Source: Aspidapion aeneum
Lineage: Eukaryota > Arthropoda > Insecta > Coleoptera > Brentidae
Assembly: GCA_963576565.1 (NCBI GenBank)
Contig: OY755039.1
Coordinates: 72,124,771-72,188,770 of the forward strand
Direction of reading: 5' to 3'
DNA length: 64,000 nucleotides
Positions 11,641 to 19,941 of this stretch are shown one piece after another. Both the position numbers and the translations under genes were made by a program. How positions within the stretch are numbered: the stretch's first letter is position 1; every line of letters begins with the position of its first letter. The notes beneath the pieces are model-generated. The model was given only the letters and a program-made list of their open reading frames with translations, had not been told where the DNA came from and made no database searches.

Positions 11641-13455
11641 AAGGATGATCGCTTTTTCAATTGGGTGGATTTTTACCCCCAATGCGAATGCACAAAAAGA
11701 GAGAATCGGACTTTACCACTTTTTGACAGATTTATTGTAAGCCGCCTAATGACACTCAACATTACTATGGAGTTGATATTACATAGAATAGGATTTCCTT
11801 AAGGTCGATAAGTATATCAGTCAACATTGATGACGTCACCGCGATGCTTAATTTTAAACACACTTAATTTATTATTACTCGAACATAAATACATACCTAG
11901 TTTTAATTTTATTAAAATTATCTTAATATAATATTTTTCCACCAGAAGTAATATAGTACAATAAATATAGGTACACGCTGATCTACCAGCTAAATAGAAA
12001 ACATTTGTAGGTACTTGCAAACCCCAAAAACCGTAGAAAACAGGCAGAAATTTATTTAGTATTTTATTTAATTTTTTGCAACTTTAGACCCCTTTAGCAC
12101 GGATCACCTTGATGCGTGGCTTTAGTACGCCTGTTGGCAGGGCTAACAGTAGGCACAGGGAAACCGAGCACCCGCCCAGGGGTGCCAAATCGGAGCTCGC
12201 GAAATGTACATCTAGAGCGATCCGTATCTAGAGTGTGGGTGCACCAATTTACTGGTTCGCCCAGGACGCCTTAATATCTAGGGTGGCTCCTGCTATAGGC
12301 TATAGTTGTTCCAAGATATCGTGGGTTCTGAAGTTCTTTATTAATTGACAGCATTTTGACGTATAAAACATAATAATATTTTTACAGCAAAAACTTCAAG
12401 TTTTTGTAGTTGGCACCCTTACTAAATAACAAAATTTTGGTTCCGTTTTAGAGAGTTAAGGTTCTGTTTAAATTTTGTGTGACTGTATAATTTTAAACGT
12501 TAGAAAATTATCGTTTTTAAAACGATATTTAAGGTAAATGTTGTGTTTTTGAGAATTTCGAAATTTTTTTCTAAAGTGCTATTTTTAACCATAAGTTTGG
12601 CCTAAAAAATCCGGCATCATTTTTGCAAAATTACCCAGTTTTTTAAAGCTTGTTTCTTAATATAACTAATTCTAGTGGAGGATCAAATGCTCCCAGAAAA
12701 TATAGAAATCCCAGGAACACAAATGAGGAGATGCCGAATTGCGCCCTAAATCCAATGTTTTTTTTACATAGCATTACTTGAGTTTGAATTTTTTTATTGG
12801 ACACCCACTACTTTCCGTTTACCGCAATATCTTTTAAAATATTTCTGTTTAGTTTTAATAATAATTACAAAGAAATGAGTAGTAGTACTTAAAAAAAATT
12901 ATTTATTCTTAAGAGCAATTTTTTTATTTTTTATAAAACGCGATATTGTTTAATTTGGTAATTTTTTGCACGGTTCTGTGTAAAGATAATATAAAAATTT
13001 AAGCATATTGTGATAGGTAAACTCAAAAACTGAAAACTACAATAATTTTTATAAGAAATTAAAATCACCACTAAACTGTTTTGAGGGAAAGAAAAAATTA
13101 CAAATTTTAATTTTGGTAAAAATTTCAGTTCTACATTTTTTATTAAAAATTAACACATTTGTTGAGATTATTATACAACGGTAGAAAGATACATCTACTG
13201 GCTGCATAAAAGTGAAAACAAAATTATCCTACATATTACTGTTTTTGAGATATTTGACAAAAAGTAGGTTACTATCAAGCTTAAATTTTAGGACGTCGCG
13301 ACGACCTATTATGCGACGCCGAGCAAAGCACTATTTTTTCCTAACTTCGTATGGAATCCATAACCAGCGTGCCAAGTTATCAAAATCACCCAAAAATTGA
13401 ATATTTCAAAATTGACTGCCCGACCAACAAAGGGTTATTTATATTAAAAAGTAAA
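11641..13455. other. Intron sequence, nothing recognised
   Basis: About 1.8 kb of AT-rich DNA. A GC-richer patch at 12090-12300 has no frame. Short open frames (13212-13400, 13351-13554) have no homology features, and the second runs into the LTR. Confidence 0.4.
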
Positions 13456-13459
13456 AGCG

Positions 13460-13686
13460 AGTTATATTCACATAATATTATTTTTATTATATTAGATAAG
13501 CATTTTTATAACCACACGTGTTTGCTAACTTTGCACTCTTTTACTATTATATGAATTGTTAGGAGAAAATTAAACCATTCCCAGCAAAGCTTCTGTAGAC
13601 TTAAGATCGTACTATTGTTACTTTAAAGTTATTACGCAAAATAAAATTTTTTTAAAAACAATTAACTCTAAAGTTAATACTTAACT
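13460..13686 (+). repeat. 5' LTR (227 bp)
   Basis: Runs from AGTTATATTC to TACTTAACT, with AGTTA/TAACT as the inverted ends. It is almost identical to 19710-19937. It should hold the promoter and the poly(A) signal (AAATAAAA-type word near 13640). No canonical TATA box can be singled out in this AT-rich sequence. Confidence 0.95.
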
Positions 13687-13697
13687 GGCGCAGTCGT
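13686..13697 (+). other. Primer binding site, tRNA-Ser type
   Basis: The sequence TGGCGCAGTCGT directly abuts the LTR, sharing its last T. It would pair with the 3' end of a tRNA beginning GCAGTCG and ending in CCA, as serine tRNAs of insects do. The same primer type is established for 17.6/297-type errantiviruses. The primer tRNA itself is not in the window. Confidence 0.8.
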
Positions 13698-13878
13698 GCG
13701 GATGCGTTTAGTATCGGTTAAAAAACAAAAACTTTAATCGGTTCGTGAGTTTCAACTCTTTAAAACGCAAAAAGAACTTTAACAGTGACAAGTCGCAGTC
13801 CTGTGTTGGTGAATCGGGGAAGGATTAATTTGGGCCACAGCGATAAAGCAACCACGACGCAAGAAGACCACAAAAATC

Positions 13879-13884
13879 GTAAGT
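13879..13884 (+). promoter_or_regulatory. Candidate splice donor for env mRNA
   Basis: GTAAGT in the leader, preceded by AAATC. Errantiviruses make Env from a spliced mRNA with a leader donor. The matching acceptor is at 17949-17958. Using this pair would remove the leader repeats, gag and pol from the env message. Inferred from sequence only. Confidence 0.5.
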
Positions 13885-13948
13885 GCCAAATTTTCCTTTT
13901 CGCCTCTTCCTAGATCGTGTAAGATTTCGGTAGAGATAATTTTAGGGC

Positions 13949-14151
13949 GTGATTAATTGCAATCAATTAATTTTAGGCAAGATCAATTGGGATCATTAGT
14001 TTAGGCAAGATCAATTGGGATCACTAATTTTAGGCAAGATCAATTGGGATCATTAGTTTAGGCAAGATCAATTGGGATCACTATATTTAGACAAGATCAA
14101 TTGGGATCAATAGATTTAGGGCAAGATCAATTGCGATCAACTAGGTTAATA
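13949..14151 (+). repeat. Leader tandem repeats, about 7 x 28-30 bp
   Basis: Units start at about 13978, 14006, 14035, 14063, 14092 and 14122, with a weaker first unit near 13949. Each contains CAAGATCAATTGGGATCA and ends in a TTAG/TTTAGG spacer. The core GATCAATTGGGATC is a near-palindrome. They lie in the untranslated leader between the primer site and gag. In Drosophila gypsy the same place holds the Su(Hw) insulator repeats. The motif here is different, so only the position is comparable. Confidence 0.9.
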
Positions 14152-14263
14152 ATAGAATAGGAAAAACAAAAATAAATAAAATTCAACAAAAATCGAAAAC
14201 TGAATTTTAGAATTTTGAAAAAAGAAATTAGTATTAAAAAACATTTAAAAATTTATTTTTTTT

Positions 14264-15832
14264 GTGATTTTTATGAGCTCAGACAGTGATTCTGATTCGG
14301 ATTCTTTAAGTAGTTTATTTTCAAAAACAGAGAAAAAACAACCGAAACATTTTGAATATCGGTTTCAAAATTTTGCAAACGTTATAAGACCGTCAAAAAT
14401 GGCAAATCAAGAAGGTAATGTTATGCCACCTCCTCAACCACCACGTATAGAATGGGATTTATTAAGGGCAAGGTTAAATACTTTAAGACCTTATGATGGT
14501 AGTTATGAAACTCTTAATATTTTCTTAAACAAATGCGATAGGTTAGTACAAGACTATTCAGTTGCACGAAATGAGACAATCAATGCATTAATTTTTGATC
14601 ACATCCAAAGTAAATTGACAGGTAATGCCGAAAAATTGGTAGGCAATAGAAGTGATATACAAAATTATTTCGAATTAAAGGAAGCTCTAAAACAATGTTT
14701 TTCTGATCGAAGAGATAAAGAATGCTTAATTCAAGATTTAGCTCGCACCAAACCTTTTAAAAACGAAGATCTTTTTTCTTTTAGTACACGGCTTAAGCAC
14801 CTTACAAACGCAATCAATCAAATGGTTCGACAAGAAAATCTACCCCTCGAAACATTTGCTATTTTGAAAAATGAATATGAAAAAACTGCATTAAATACTT
14901 TTATCGCAAATTGCACAGGTAAAATCCGTGACAATATGTTTTTCAATAAACCCGATTCGTTAGAAGAAGCCATGACTAAAGTCAATGAATTCGAAAATTT
15001 CGAAAAATTATACGGTTCTCAAAATAATCACAATTTCCCTTCAAGTTCAAAACAAGTACCTAATAGAAACATTTTTAGCTCACCAAATCAACCGTTTAAT
15101 AATTTTCAAAACCCAGGTATTTTTCAACAAAGACAACCGTTTAATAATTTCCAAAGACAACCTCAAAATTATTTTGGTCAAAACTCAAACTTCTTTCAGC
15201 AGCGACCTCAAAATCAAAATTTCTCTAATCAAAATTTTGCTAACCAAAATAGGTTTCCTACTGGTCCAATAAATATTCAACCACGACCAATGCCACCAAA
15301 AAAGTTTTTCACAGGTGAACAAGTTTTCGGTCCCAAACCAGACGTATTTAAACCAAAAAATACACCACAAGATCAATTACCAAAACCTACCCCAATGTCC
15401 GTGACATCTAATAATACATTTAGACGCGTACATAGCCAACAAAGTCAACTACCACAACACTGGCAACGTTATCCTAAACCACCTCAATTTCATTTCGAAG
15501 AATTACACATGAATGATGTATCTTCACAAAATAATTATAGCCATGATTATAACCAATACAATGACTATGATTATACCCAATACGATGACCATGATTACAA
15601 CCAATATAATAGCTATGATTATAATCAGTACGATAGCCATGATTATAACCAGTACCATAGCGATGATTATAACCAATACACTGATCACTCATATGAAACT
15701 AATGTTTATTACCAAAACCAAGGAAATGAAATGCAAAATCCCGGAACTTCAACTCAAAATTTAAATATCTCGGAAACTAAAAATAATACCGAAAATTTTC
15801 AAGAGGTCAGCTCCAAACAAAATCAAACCTAG
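14264..15832 (+). CDS. gag: Gag polyprotein (errantivirus-like)
   Basis: The ORF has 522 codons, with a first ATG at 14264 and another three codons on. The N-terminus is an acidic Ser-Asp run. From about residue 60 to 265 comes a mostly helical, charged region with no Cys-His box, as expected for the capsid part of insect errantivirus Gag. Residues 265-375 are Asn/Gln/Phe-rich, with repeated FNNFQ and QNFSNQNF words. Near residues 425-475 an 8-residue unit of the form xDYNQYxx is repeated about six times (24-bp DNA period, 15530-15690). The absence of a CCHC zinc knuckle is normal for this group. The product should form virus-like particles and bind element RNA. It is intact, with no stop or shift, unlike Env. 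Confidence 0.85.
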   Translation: MIFMSSDSDSDSDSLSSLFSKTEKKQPKHFEYRFQNFANVIRPSKMANQEGNVMPPPQPPRIEWDLLRARLNTLRPYDGSYETLNIFLNKCDRLVQDYSVARNETINALIFDHIQSKLTGNAEKLVGNRSDIQNYFELKEALKQCFSDRRDKECLIQDLARTKPFKNEDLFSFSTRLKHLTNAINQMVRQENLPLETFAILKNEYEKTALNTFIANCTGKIRDNMFFNKPDSLEEAMTKVNEFENFEKLYGSQNNHNFPSSSKQVPNRNIFSSPNQPFNNFQNPGIFQQRQPFNNFQRQPQNYFGQNSNFFQQRPQNQNFSNQNFANQNRFPTGPINIQPRPMPPKKFFTGEQVFGPKPDVFKPKNTPQDQLPKPTPMSVTSNNTFRRVHSQQSQLPQHWQRYPKPPQFHFEELHMNDVSSQNNYSHDYNQYNDYDYTQYDDHDYNQYNSYDYNQYDSHDYNQYHSDDYNQYTDHSYETNVYYQNQGNEMQNPGTSTQNLNISETKNNTENFQEVSSKQNQT

Positions 15833-18036
15833 TAGAAATAAATAGCTCTGGCAACAGCGCACTTCCTTATATCGAAATTAAACATCCAAAATGTAAATTA
15901 TTAATCGATACAGGAAGTTGTCGTTCGGTTCTTCGACCATCAATCGCTGAAGAATTTTTTCCAAATTGTATTTTTAGAAAACAAAATAAAATTAAAACGG
16001 CAACAGGTTGCACCGAAACGCAGTTTGAAGCAGAAATCCCTGCGTTCGCAGAATTTAATTGTAACACATATATTAAGTTCGTTTTATTTGACTTCCACGA
16101 TTTTTTCGACGGTGTAATAGGTATAAACGACTTTAGACAACTTGAAATCAACCTGGACATCATTAACCAACAATTGATTGGATCGAATGTAAAAATACTA
16201 TTCATATATCGACAAAATTTTGACACAAGCTCAACAGTAGCATTAGGACCCAAGGAAAAGGCTTTAAAATTAATACCCGTTTCTATAGACGAGGGCGAAA
16301 TATTAACGAATGGAAATAAAATTGGTAATTTTTTAATACCGCCAATAATAACAAATGCCAAAGATGGATGGGCATGCGTAGAGATTCAAAACCCCACTGA
16401 TCGAAATTTATCCCTTACTTTCGAACAACCCCTAAGAGTTCAACCCTTCGAAGAAAATTATTTTGAAATGTTTACATTTGAATCGGTCATTAAAAATTAT
16501 AGTCAATCAGATCAATCAATGCCAATATCAAATCAATCAAAGAGAATATCAAAAAATCAATCAAATCAATCCCAGGATGAAAATTCAGATGGAGAAACTG
16601 TTCACTCATCAGCTGAAGAACCAATATTGGCAATACCAATATCGGAAAGACCTCTAAATCAATATAAAAATCAAATTATAATGACTATTAGCGATACAGA
16701 TAAGATGCAATGTAAATTTGACAAAGTCTTTGAAAATACGAGATATTACGTCACACTAACTGCCAATGATGTACAGCAAGACATAATTAAATTTATAAAA
16801 GAATTTTTAGAACCAAAACAACGATACGGTATTTTCTTTAGAACCTCAATTTGGGCCCCATTATTTACAACAACTGTCCAAAATATCTTTAAAAATGCAT
16901 CTTACAAAATAATACATTGCCCAAAATTATTAGTAGACGTAGAGATAAGAGAAGAGCAAAAGGAAAAACTCACCCTGTATCATACCACAAAAACATGTCA
17001 TAGAGGCATTAACGAAATGAAAACATCAATATCTTCAAATTTTTATTGGCCTAAAATGATCGAAGACATTACTGAATATGTAAACAACTGTGAAACATGC
17101 CAAAGGAATAAATACGATAGGGATCCTCCAGTGATTAAATTTAACTTGACGCCCACGAGTTCAAAACCTTTTGATCATGTACATGTTGATTCATTTCGCA
17201 TATCAAAAGAAATATTTTTAACGTTGTACGACACATTTTCTCGATACGGCCAGGCGTACCTTTTAAAGACCTTGACCGGTACATCAGTCACAGATGCATT
17301 ACTGACCTTCTCAAGCCATCACGGCTTACCTTTAAAAATAACCGTTGACCCAGGAACTGAATTTAAAAATAAGGACGTTCAAGATTTTTGCAAATTACAT
17401 AAAATCCAACTTCACATAGGAACCGCCAAAAATTTGAATTCAAATAGCCCCGTGGAAAGATTCCATTCTTCCATTATTGAAGCATTTAGATGTTTAAAGG
17501 AAGATAATCCAAAATCAAGCGCAGAGCAACTCATGCAACGCGCATGCCTTGGTTATAATAATTCGATTCACTCTGAACATAAATTTACCCCCTTTGAAGT
17601 GGTAAAAGGGCACATAAGTAATATCGACCCCTTTAGCATATCGGACGCAGCCATCGTTTCAGACTATGTCCAAAAACACAAAGAAACAACTCAAAAGTTA
17701 TACGAAAAAATAAAAGAAACAAATCAGCAAGTTAAAGAGAAAAATATAAACAAGGCAAACGAAAAACGATCGGACCCCCCAGATTTCTTAAATCATTCTG
17801 ACGCCTACATACAAACGAAATCGAGATCAAAAGATGCCCCCAAATTTACAAAAACCGCAGTAAAGAGACAAACTCCTAAAAAGATTTTCACCACAAAAGG
17901 CACTTATCATAAATCGAGTGCGCGAAAACCAAAAACTAAAAAGAAATCTTCTTTACAGGTTCAAAATGACACTCCCGAGGAACGCCCTCATAGTAGCAGT
18001 CATAATGACGTCACTAATAGTAGTCAGCAGCAATGA
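15787..18036 (+). CDS. pol: Pol: protease + integrase, reverse transcriptase and RNase H absent
   Basis: The -1 frame relative to gag is open from 15787 to the stop at 18034-18036, about 750 codons. The protease has LLIDTG with the catalytic DTG at 15907-15915. After the protease tail (to about 16480) comes a Gln/Ser/Asn-rich stretch. It is followed by the spacer that normally sits between RNase H and integrase (ETVHSSAEE ... ISERPLNQYKNQII). The integrase follows: H2C2 finger (His at 16981 and 16999, Cys at 17089 and 17098), then the catalytic core with Asp 17188, Asp 17347 and Glu 17455. The last two are 35 residues apart (DD35E). The C-terminus is basic. No YxDD box or RNase H motif exists in any frame between protease and integrase. 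The open frame across the gap suggests an in-frame loss, so mobilisation would need RT from a related copy. Confidence 0.85.
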   Translation, partial: YRKFSRGQLQTKSNLVEINSSGNSALPYIEIKHPKCKLLIDTGSCRSVLRPSIAEEFFPNCIFRKQNKIKTATGCTETQFEAEIPAFAEFNCNTYIKFVLFDFHDFFDGVIGINDFRQLEINLDIINQQLIGSNVKILFIYRQNFDTSSTVALGPKEKALKLIPVSIDEGEILTNGNKIGNFLIPPIITNAKDGWACVEIQNPTDRNLSLTFEQPLRVQPFEENYFEMFTFESVIKNYSQSDQSMPISNQSKRISKNQSNQSQDENSDGETVHSSAEEPILAIPISERPLNQYKNQIIMTISDTDKMQCKFDKVFENTRYYVTLTANDVQQDIIKFIKEFLEPKQRYGIFFRTSIWAPLFTTTVQNIFKNASYKIIHCPKLLVDVEIREEQKEKLTLYHTTKTCHRGINEMKTSISSNFYWPKMIEDITEYVNNCETCQRNKYDRDPPVIKFNLTPTSSKPFDHVHVDSFRISKEIFLTLYDTFSRYGQAYLLKTLTGTSVTDALLTFSSHHGLPLKITVDPGTEFKNKDVQDFCKLHKIQLHIGTAKNLNSNSPVERFHSSIIEAFRCLKEDNPKSSAEQLMQRACLGYNNSIHSEHKFTPFEVVKGHISNIDPFSISDAAIVSDYVQKHKETTQKLYEKIKETNQQVKEKNINKANEKRSDPPDFLNHSDAYIQTKSRSKDAPKFTKTAVKRQTPKKIFTTKGTYHKSSARKPKTKKKSSLQVQNDTPEERPHSSSHNDVTNSSQQQ
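15793..15799 (+). promoter_or_regulatory. Candidate -1 ribosomal frameshift heptamer A AAU UUU
   Basis: In the gag frame the codons read (GA)A-AAT-TTT, fitting the X XXY YYZ rule. It lies 31 bases before the gag stop, inside the region where the pol frame (-1) is already open (from 15787). No other fitting heptamer was seen in the 46-base overlap. No downstream pseudoknot could be established by eye. Confidence 0.55.
17949..17958 (+). promoter_or_regulatory. Candidate splice acceptor for env mRNA
   Basis: TTCTTTACAG, a pyrimidine-rich acceptor, ends eight bases before the ATG at 17966 that opens the Env signal-peptide frame. It pairs plausibly with the leader donor at 13879. Confidence 0.5.
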
Positions 18037-18175
18037 TGACGTGCAAATTACGACCTTAAATAACCCCCTTCTTCCTATCCAACTAGGTAGCTCAAAACAA
18101 ATTTATACAAAACATACTTTTTTGCAGTATATTGATCTTCAATCAATCAAAAAATTAAAAAATATTTCTCAATGA
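17966..18175 (+). CDS. env: Env-like, N-terminal part with signal peptide (separate frame)
   Basis: It opens with ATG at 17966 and overlaps the end of pol in another frame. The first 20-odd residues (MTLPRNALIVAVIMTSLIVV) are a good signal peptide. The frame ends at TGA 18173-18175, overlapping the ATG of the longer Env ORF, which is in a different frame. In intact errantiviruses signal peptide and ectodomain are one ORF. The break lies in the A-rich overlap 18136-18175, so a single-base slip there is the simplest explanation. Ribosomal shifting cannot be excluded. Confidence 0.6.
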   Translation: MTLPRNALIVAVIMTSLIVVSSNDDVQITTLNNPLLPIQLGSSKQIYTKHTFLQYIDLQSIKKLKNISQ

Positions 18176-19725
18176 TTAAACAAAACTTTTTAAAAGACAA
18201 TAATACAAATCCGATATCTTTAAACAGTCTTTCCGAAAGCTCACTTTTGAGAAAGGAATATTTAATACAAACCACTCAAAATAAAATTTTAAATTTGCAC
18301 CCTGTTATCAGGAATAAACGAGGTTTAATTAATGTTGTCGGAAAAATTAATAAATGGCTTTTTGGAACCCTCGACTCCGAAGATGGTGAACGTTACGAAC
18401 AAGCAATATCTCACTTACAGAAAAATCAAAAAACCATTGTTCAAGAAATGAATTTACAAATCTCGTTATCAAAAACCTTAATTCGAGATTATAACAAAAC
18501 CTTAACAGTTCTTAGTAGTAACCAAAATAAATTAGAAAACAGTTTAAAAATATTACAAAATTATATGGGAACAACAATTCGAGATTTAAATATCTATTTG
18601 ACTTTCCAAAATTTGTTATCACAAATCAATTTAGATTGTCAAAATCTTATTACTTTTGTCGATAATTTAGGAGATGCAATAATGTTTGCAAAATTAAACA
18701 CTTTGCATAACTCAATTATTTCAGGCACTGAACTGATTCGAATGATGGAATATTTAAAGAAAATTTACAAACCTAGTCAAATTCCAAGTTTTAATAATGT
18801 CTTAACTTACTATCAATTTTTGGGTACACAAAACACTTTTTCAAACTTACAATTAATTTTTGCAATTCATGTCCCAATTATTGAACCCGAAACATATACA
18901 TTTTACCAATTAATACCTACAATCCAAAATAACCAAATTTTCGTACCTCGATACCCTTTTTTGGCACGAAGCTTACAGAAAAATCAGTTCCATGAAGAAG
19001 CCTGCCCACAATTAGAAGAAACGTACTACTGCCAAGAACGATTCACCACCGATGACAATTGCACCCTTAGACTCACACAGGGCTTTCAAACACAAAACTG
19101 CCCTGTTTTTAACATCAATCTGCAAGAATCAGTAATCGAACAAATCGCACAAGACCAACTACTGGTGATGCCAGCCAAAACTGAAATGGTCCACACAAAA
19201 TGCCGCACTAGTCAATATATTGGAACTAGTAAACCGATTTTAATTAGAATTCCACAGTCATGTGAAGTAACAGTTGCAAATCGAAAATACAGAAACGAAA
19301 ACCAATTAATAAAAGGAAGACCACTGATCTTACCAAATATTGAATTCCAAAAATTTAAGCAACCAGAAATTTTGGAATCAACAAATTTAACAAAAATCGA
19401 TATTGCCAATATCTATAAATTAAATGATATTGCCAATAAATTAAAACCAATCAAGATTCAAAATAAATTTCATGCCAGCCACATCGCGTCTTACGTTACT
19501 TCAGTTATCATTATGATTGCCATAGCCATGATGATATTTTACTTTTGGAAAAATGGAGTTTCACTGAAGTCTTGCCGACACAAAACGTCAAGAAAAACAG
19601 TGGTAAAGCAACCACCTGATGAAGAAGCAAAATCCAGCCGCAACTCTGAAGTTGAGCCTGAAAACAACTCCGTCTTCAACTCCGTGATTTTCAGACCTAA
19701 GGATGGAGGAGTTATATTCACATAA
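18172..19725 (+). CDS. env: Env-like fusion glycoprotein, main part
   Basis: The ORF has 517 codons, frame-shifted relative to the signal-peptide ORF. At 18310-18321 there is an R-N-K-R furin-type site. It is followed by a hydrophobic, glycine-containing start (GLINVVGKINKWLFGTLD), which is the fusion-peptide signature of errantivirus Env proteins related to baculovirus F. A heptad-like, Asn/Leu-rich region follows. Cysteines cluster in the second half (around 19000-19270), and one transmembrane segment lies near residues 440-465 with a basic tail. The stop lies 16 bases inside the 3' LTR. In this family Env sits in the envelope and fuses membranes. This copy lacks a signal peptide in its own frame, so it is probably not functional as it stands. 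Confidence 0.75.
   Translation: MIKQNFLKDNNTNPISLNSLSESSLLRKEYLIQTTQNKILNLHPVIRNKRGLINVVGKINKWLFGTLDSEDGERYEQAISHLQKNQKTIVQEMNLQISLSKTLIRDYNKTLTVLSSNQNKLENSLKILQNYMGTTIRDLNIYLTFQNLLSQINLDCQNLITFVDNLGDAIMFAKLNTLHNSIISGTELIRMMEYLKKIYKPSQIPSFNNVLTYYQFLGTQNTFSNLQLIFAIHVPIIEPETYTFYQLIPTIQNNQIFVPRYPFLARSLQKNQFHEEACPQLEETYYCQERFTTDDNCTLRLTQGFQTQNCPVFNINLQESVIEQIAQDQLLVMPAKTEMVHTKCRTSQYIGTSKPILIRIPQSCEVTVANRKYRNENQLIKGRPLILPNIEFQKFKQPEILESTNLTKIDIANIYKLNDIANKLKPIKIQNKFHASHIASYVTSVIIMIAIAMMIFYFWKNGVSLKSCRHKTSRKTVVKQPPDEEAKSSRNSEVEPENNSVFNSVIFRPKDGGVIFT
19699..19709 (+). other. Polypurine tract
   Basis: AAGGATGGAGG immediately precedes the 3' LTR. It is purine-rich with one T, in the expected place for priming plus-strand DNA, and overlaps the last Env codons. 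Confidence 0.55.
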
Positions 19726-19937
19726 TATTATTTTTATTATATTAGATAAGCATTTTTATAACCACACGTGTTTGTTAACTTTGCACTTTTTTACTATTAT
19801 ATGAATTGTTAGGAGAAAATTAAACCATTCCCAGCAAAGCTTCTGTAGACTTAAGATCGTGCTATTGTTACTTTAAAGTTATTACGCAAAATAAATTTTT
19901 TTTTAAAAACAATTAACTCTAAAGTTAATACTTAACT
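19710..19937 (+). repeat. 3' LTR (228 bp)
   Basis: Matches 13460-13686 except for four substitutions and one T-tract length change. An AATAAA signal is near 19890. It is followed by the AGCG target repeat. Confidence 0.95.
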
Positions 19938-19941
19938 AGCG

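Larger units (their letters stand above)
13456..19941 (+). mobile_element. Errantivirus-like LTR element (gypsy-type endogenous retrovirus) lacking RT/RNase H
   Basis: The order is 4-bp target repeat AGCG (13456-13459), 5' LTR, tRNA-Ser-type primer site, leader repeats, gag, protease-integrase pol, Env-like ORF, purine tract, 3' LTR, AGCG (19938-19941). LTR edges AGTTA...TAACT, a 4-bp duplication, a Ser-type primer site, a -1 gag/pol overlap and an Env with a furin site are the known features of errantiviruses. The coding body is about 6.0 kb, shorter than usual, because pol has no reverse transcriptase or RNase H. The LTRs differ at four substitutions plus one indel by eye, so the insertion is fairly recent. 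It lies in an intron of host gene 1 on the same strand. Confidence 0.92.

Noticed and set aside
13949..14151. CRISPR-like array of 28-30 bp units
   Set aside because: Whole units are near-identical with no unique spacers, and it sits in a retroviral leader of a eukaryotic genome.
15867..16361. 164-codon - strand ORF inside pol
   Set aside because: Shadow of the protease region, which has clear motifs on the + strand.
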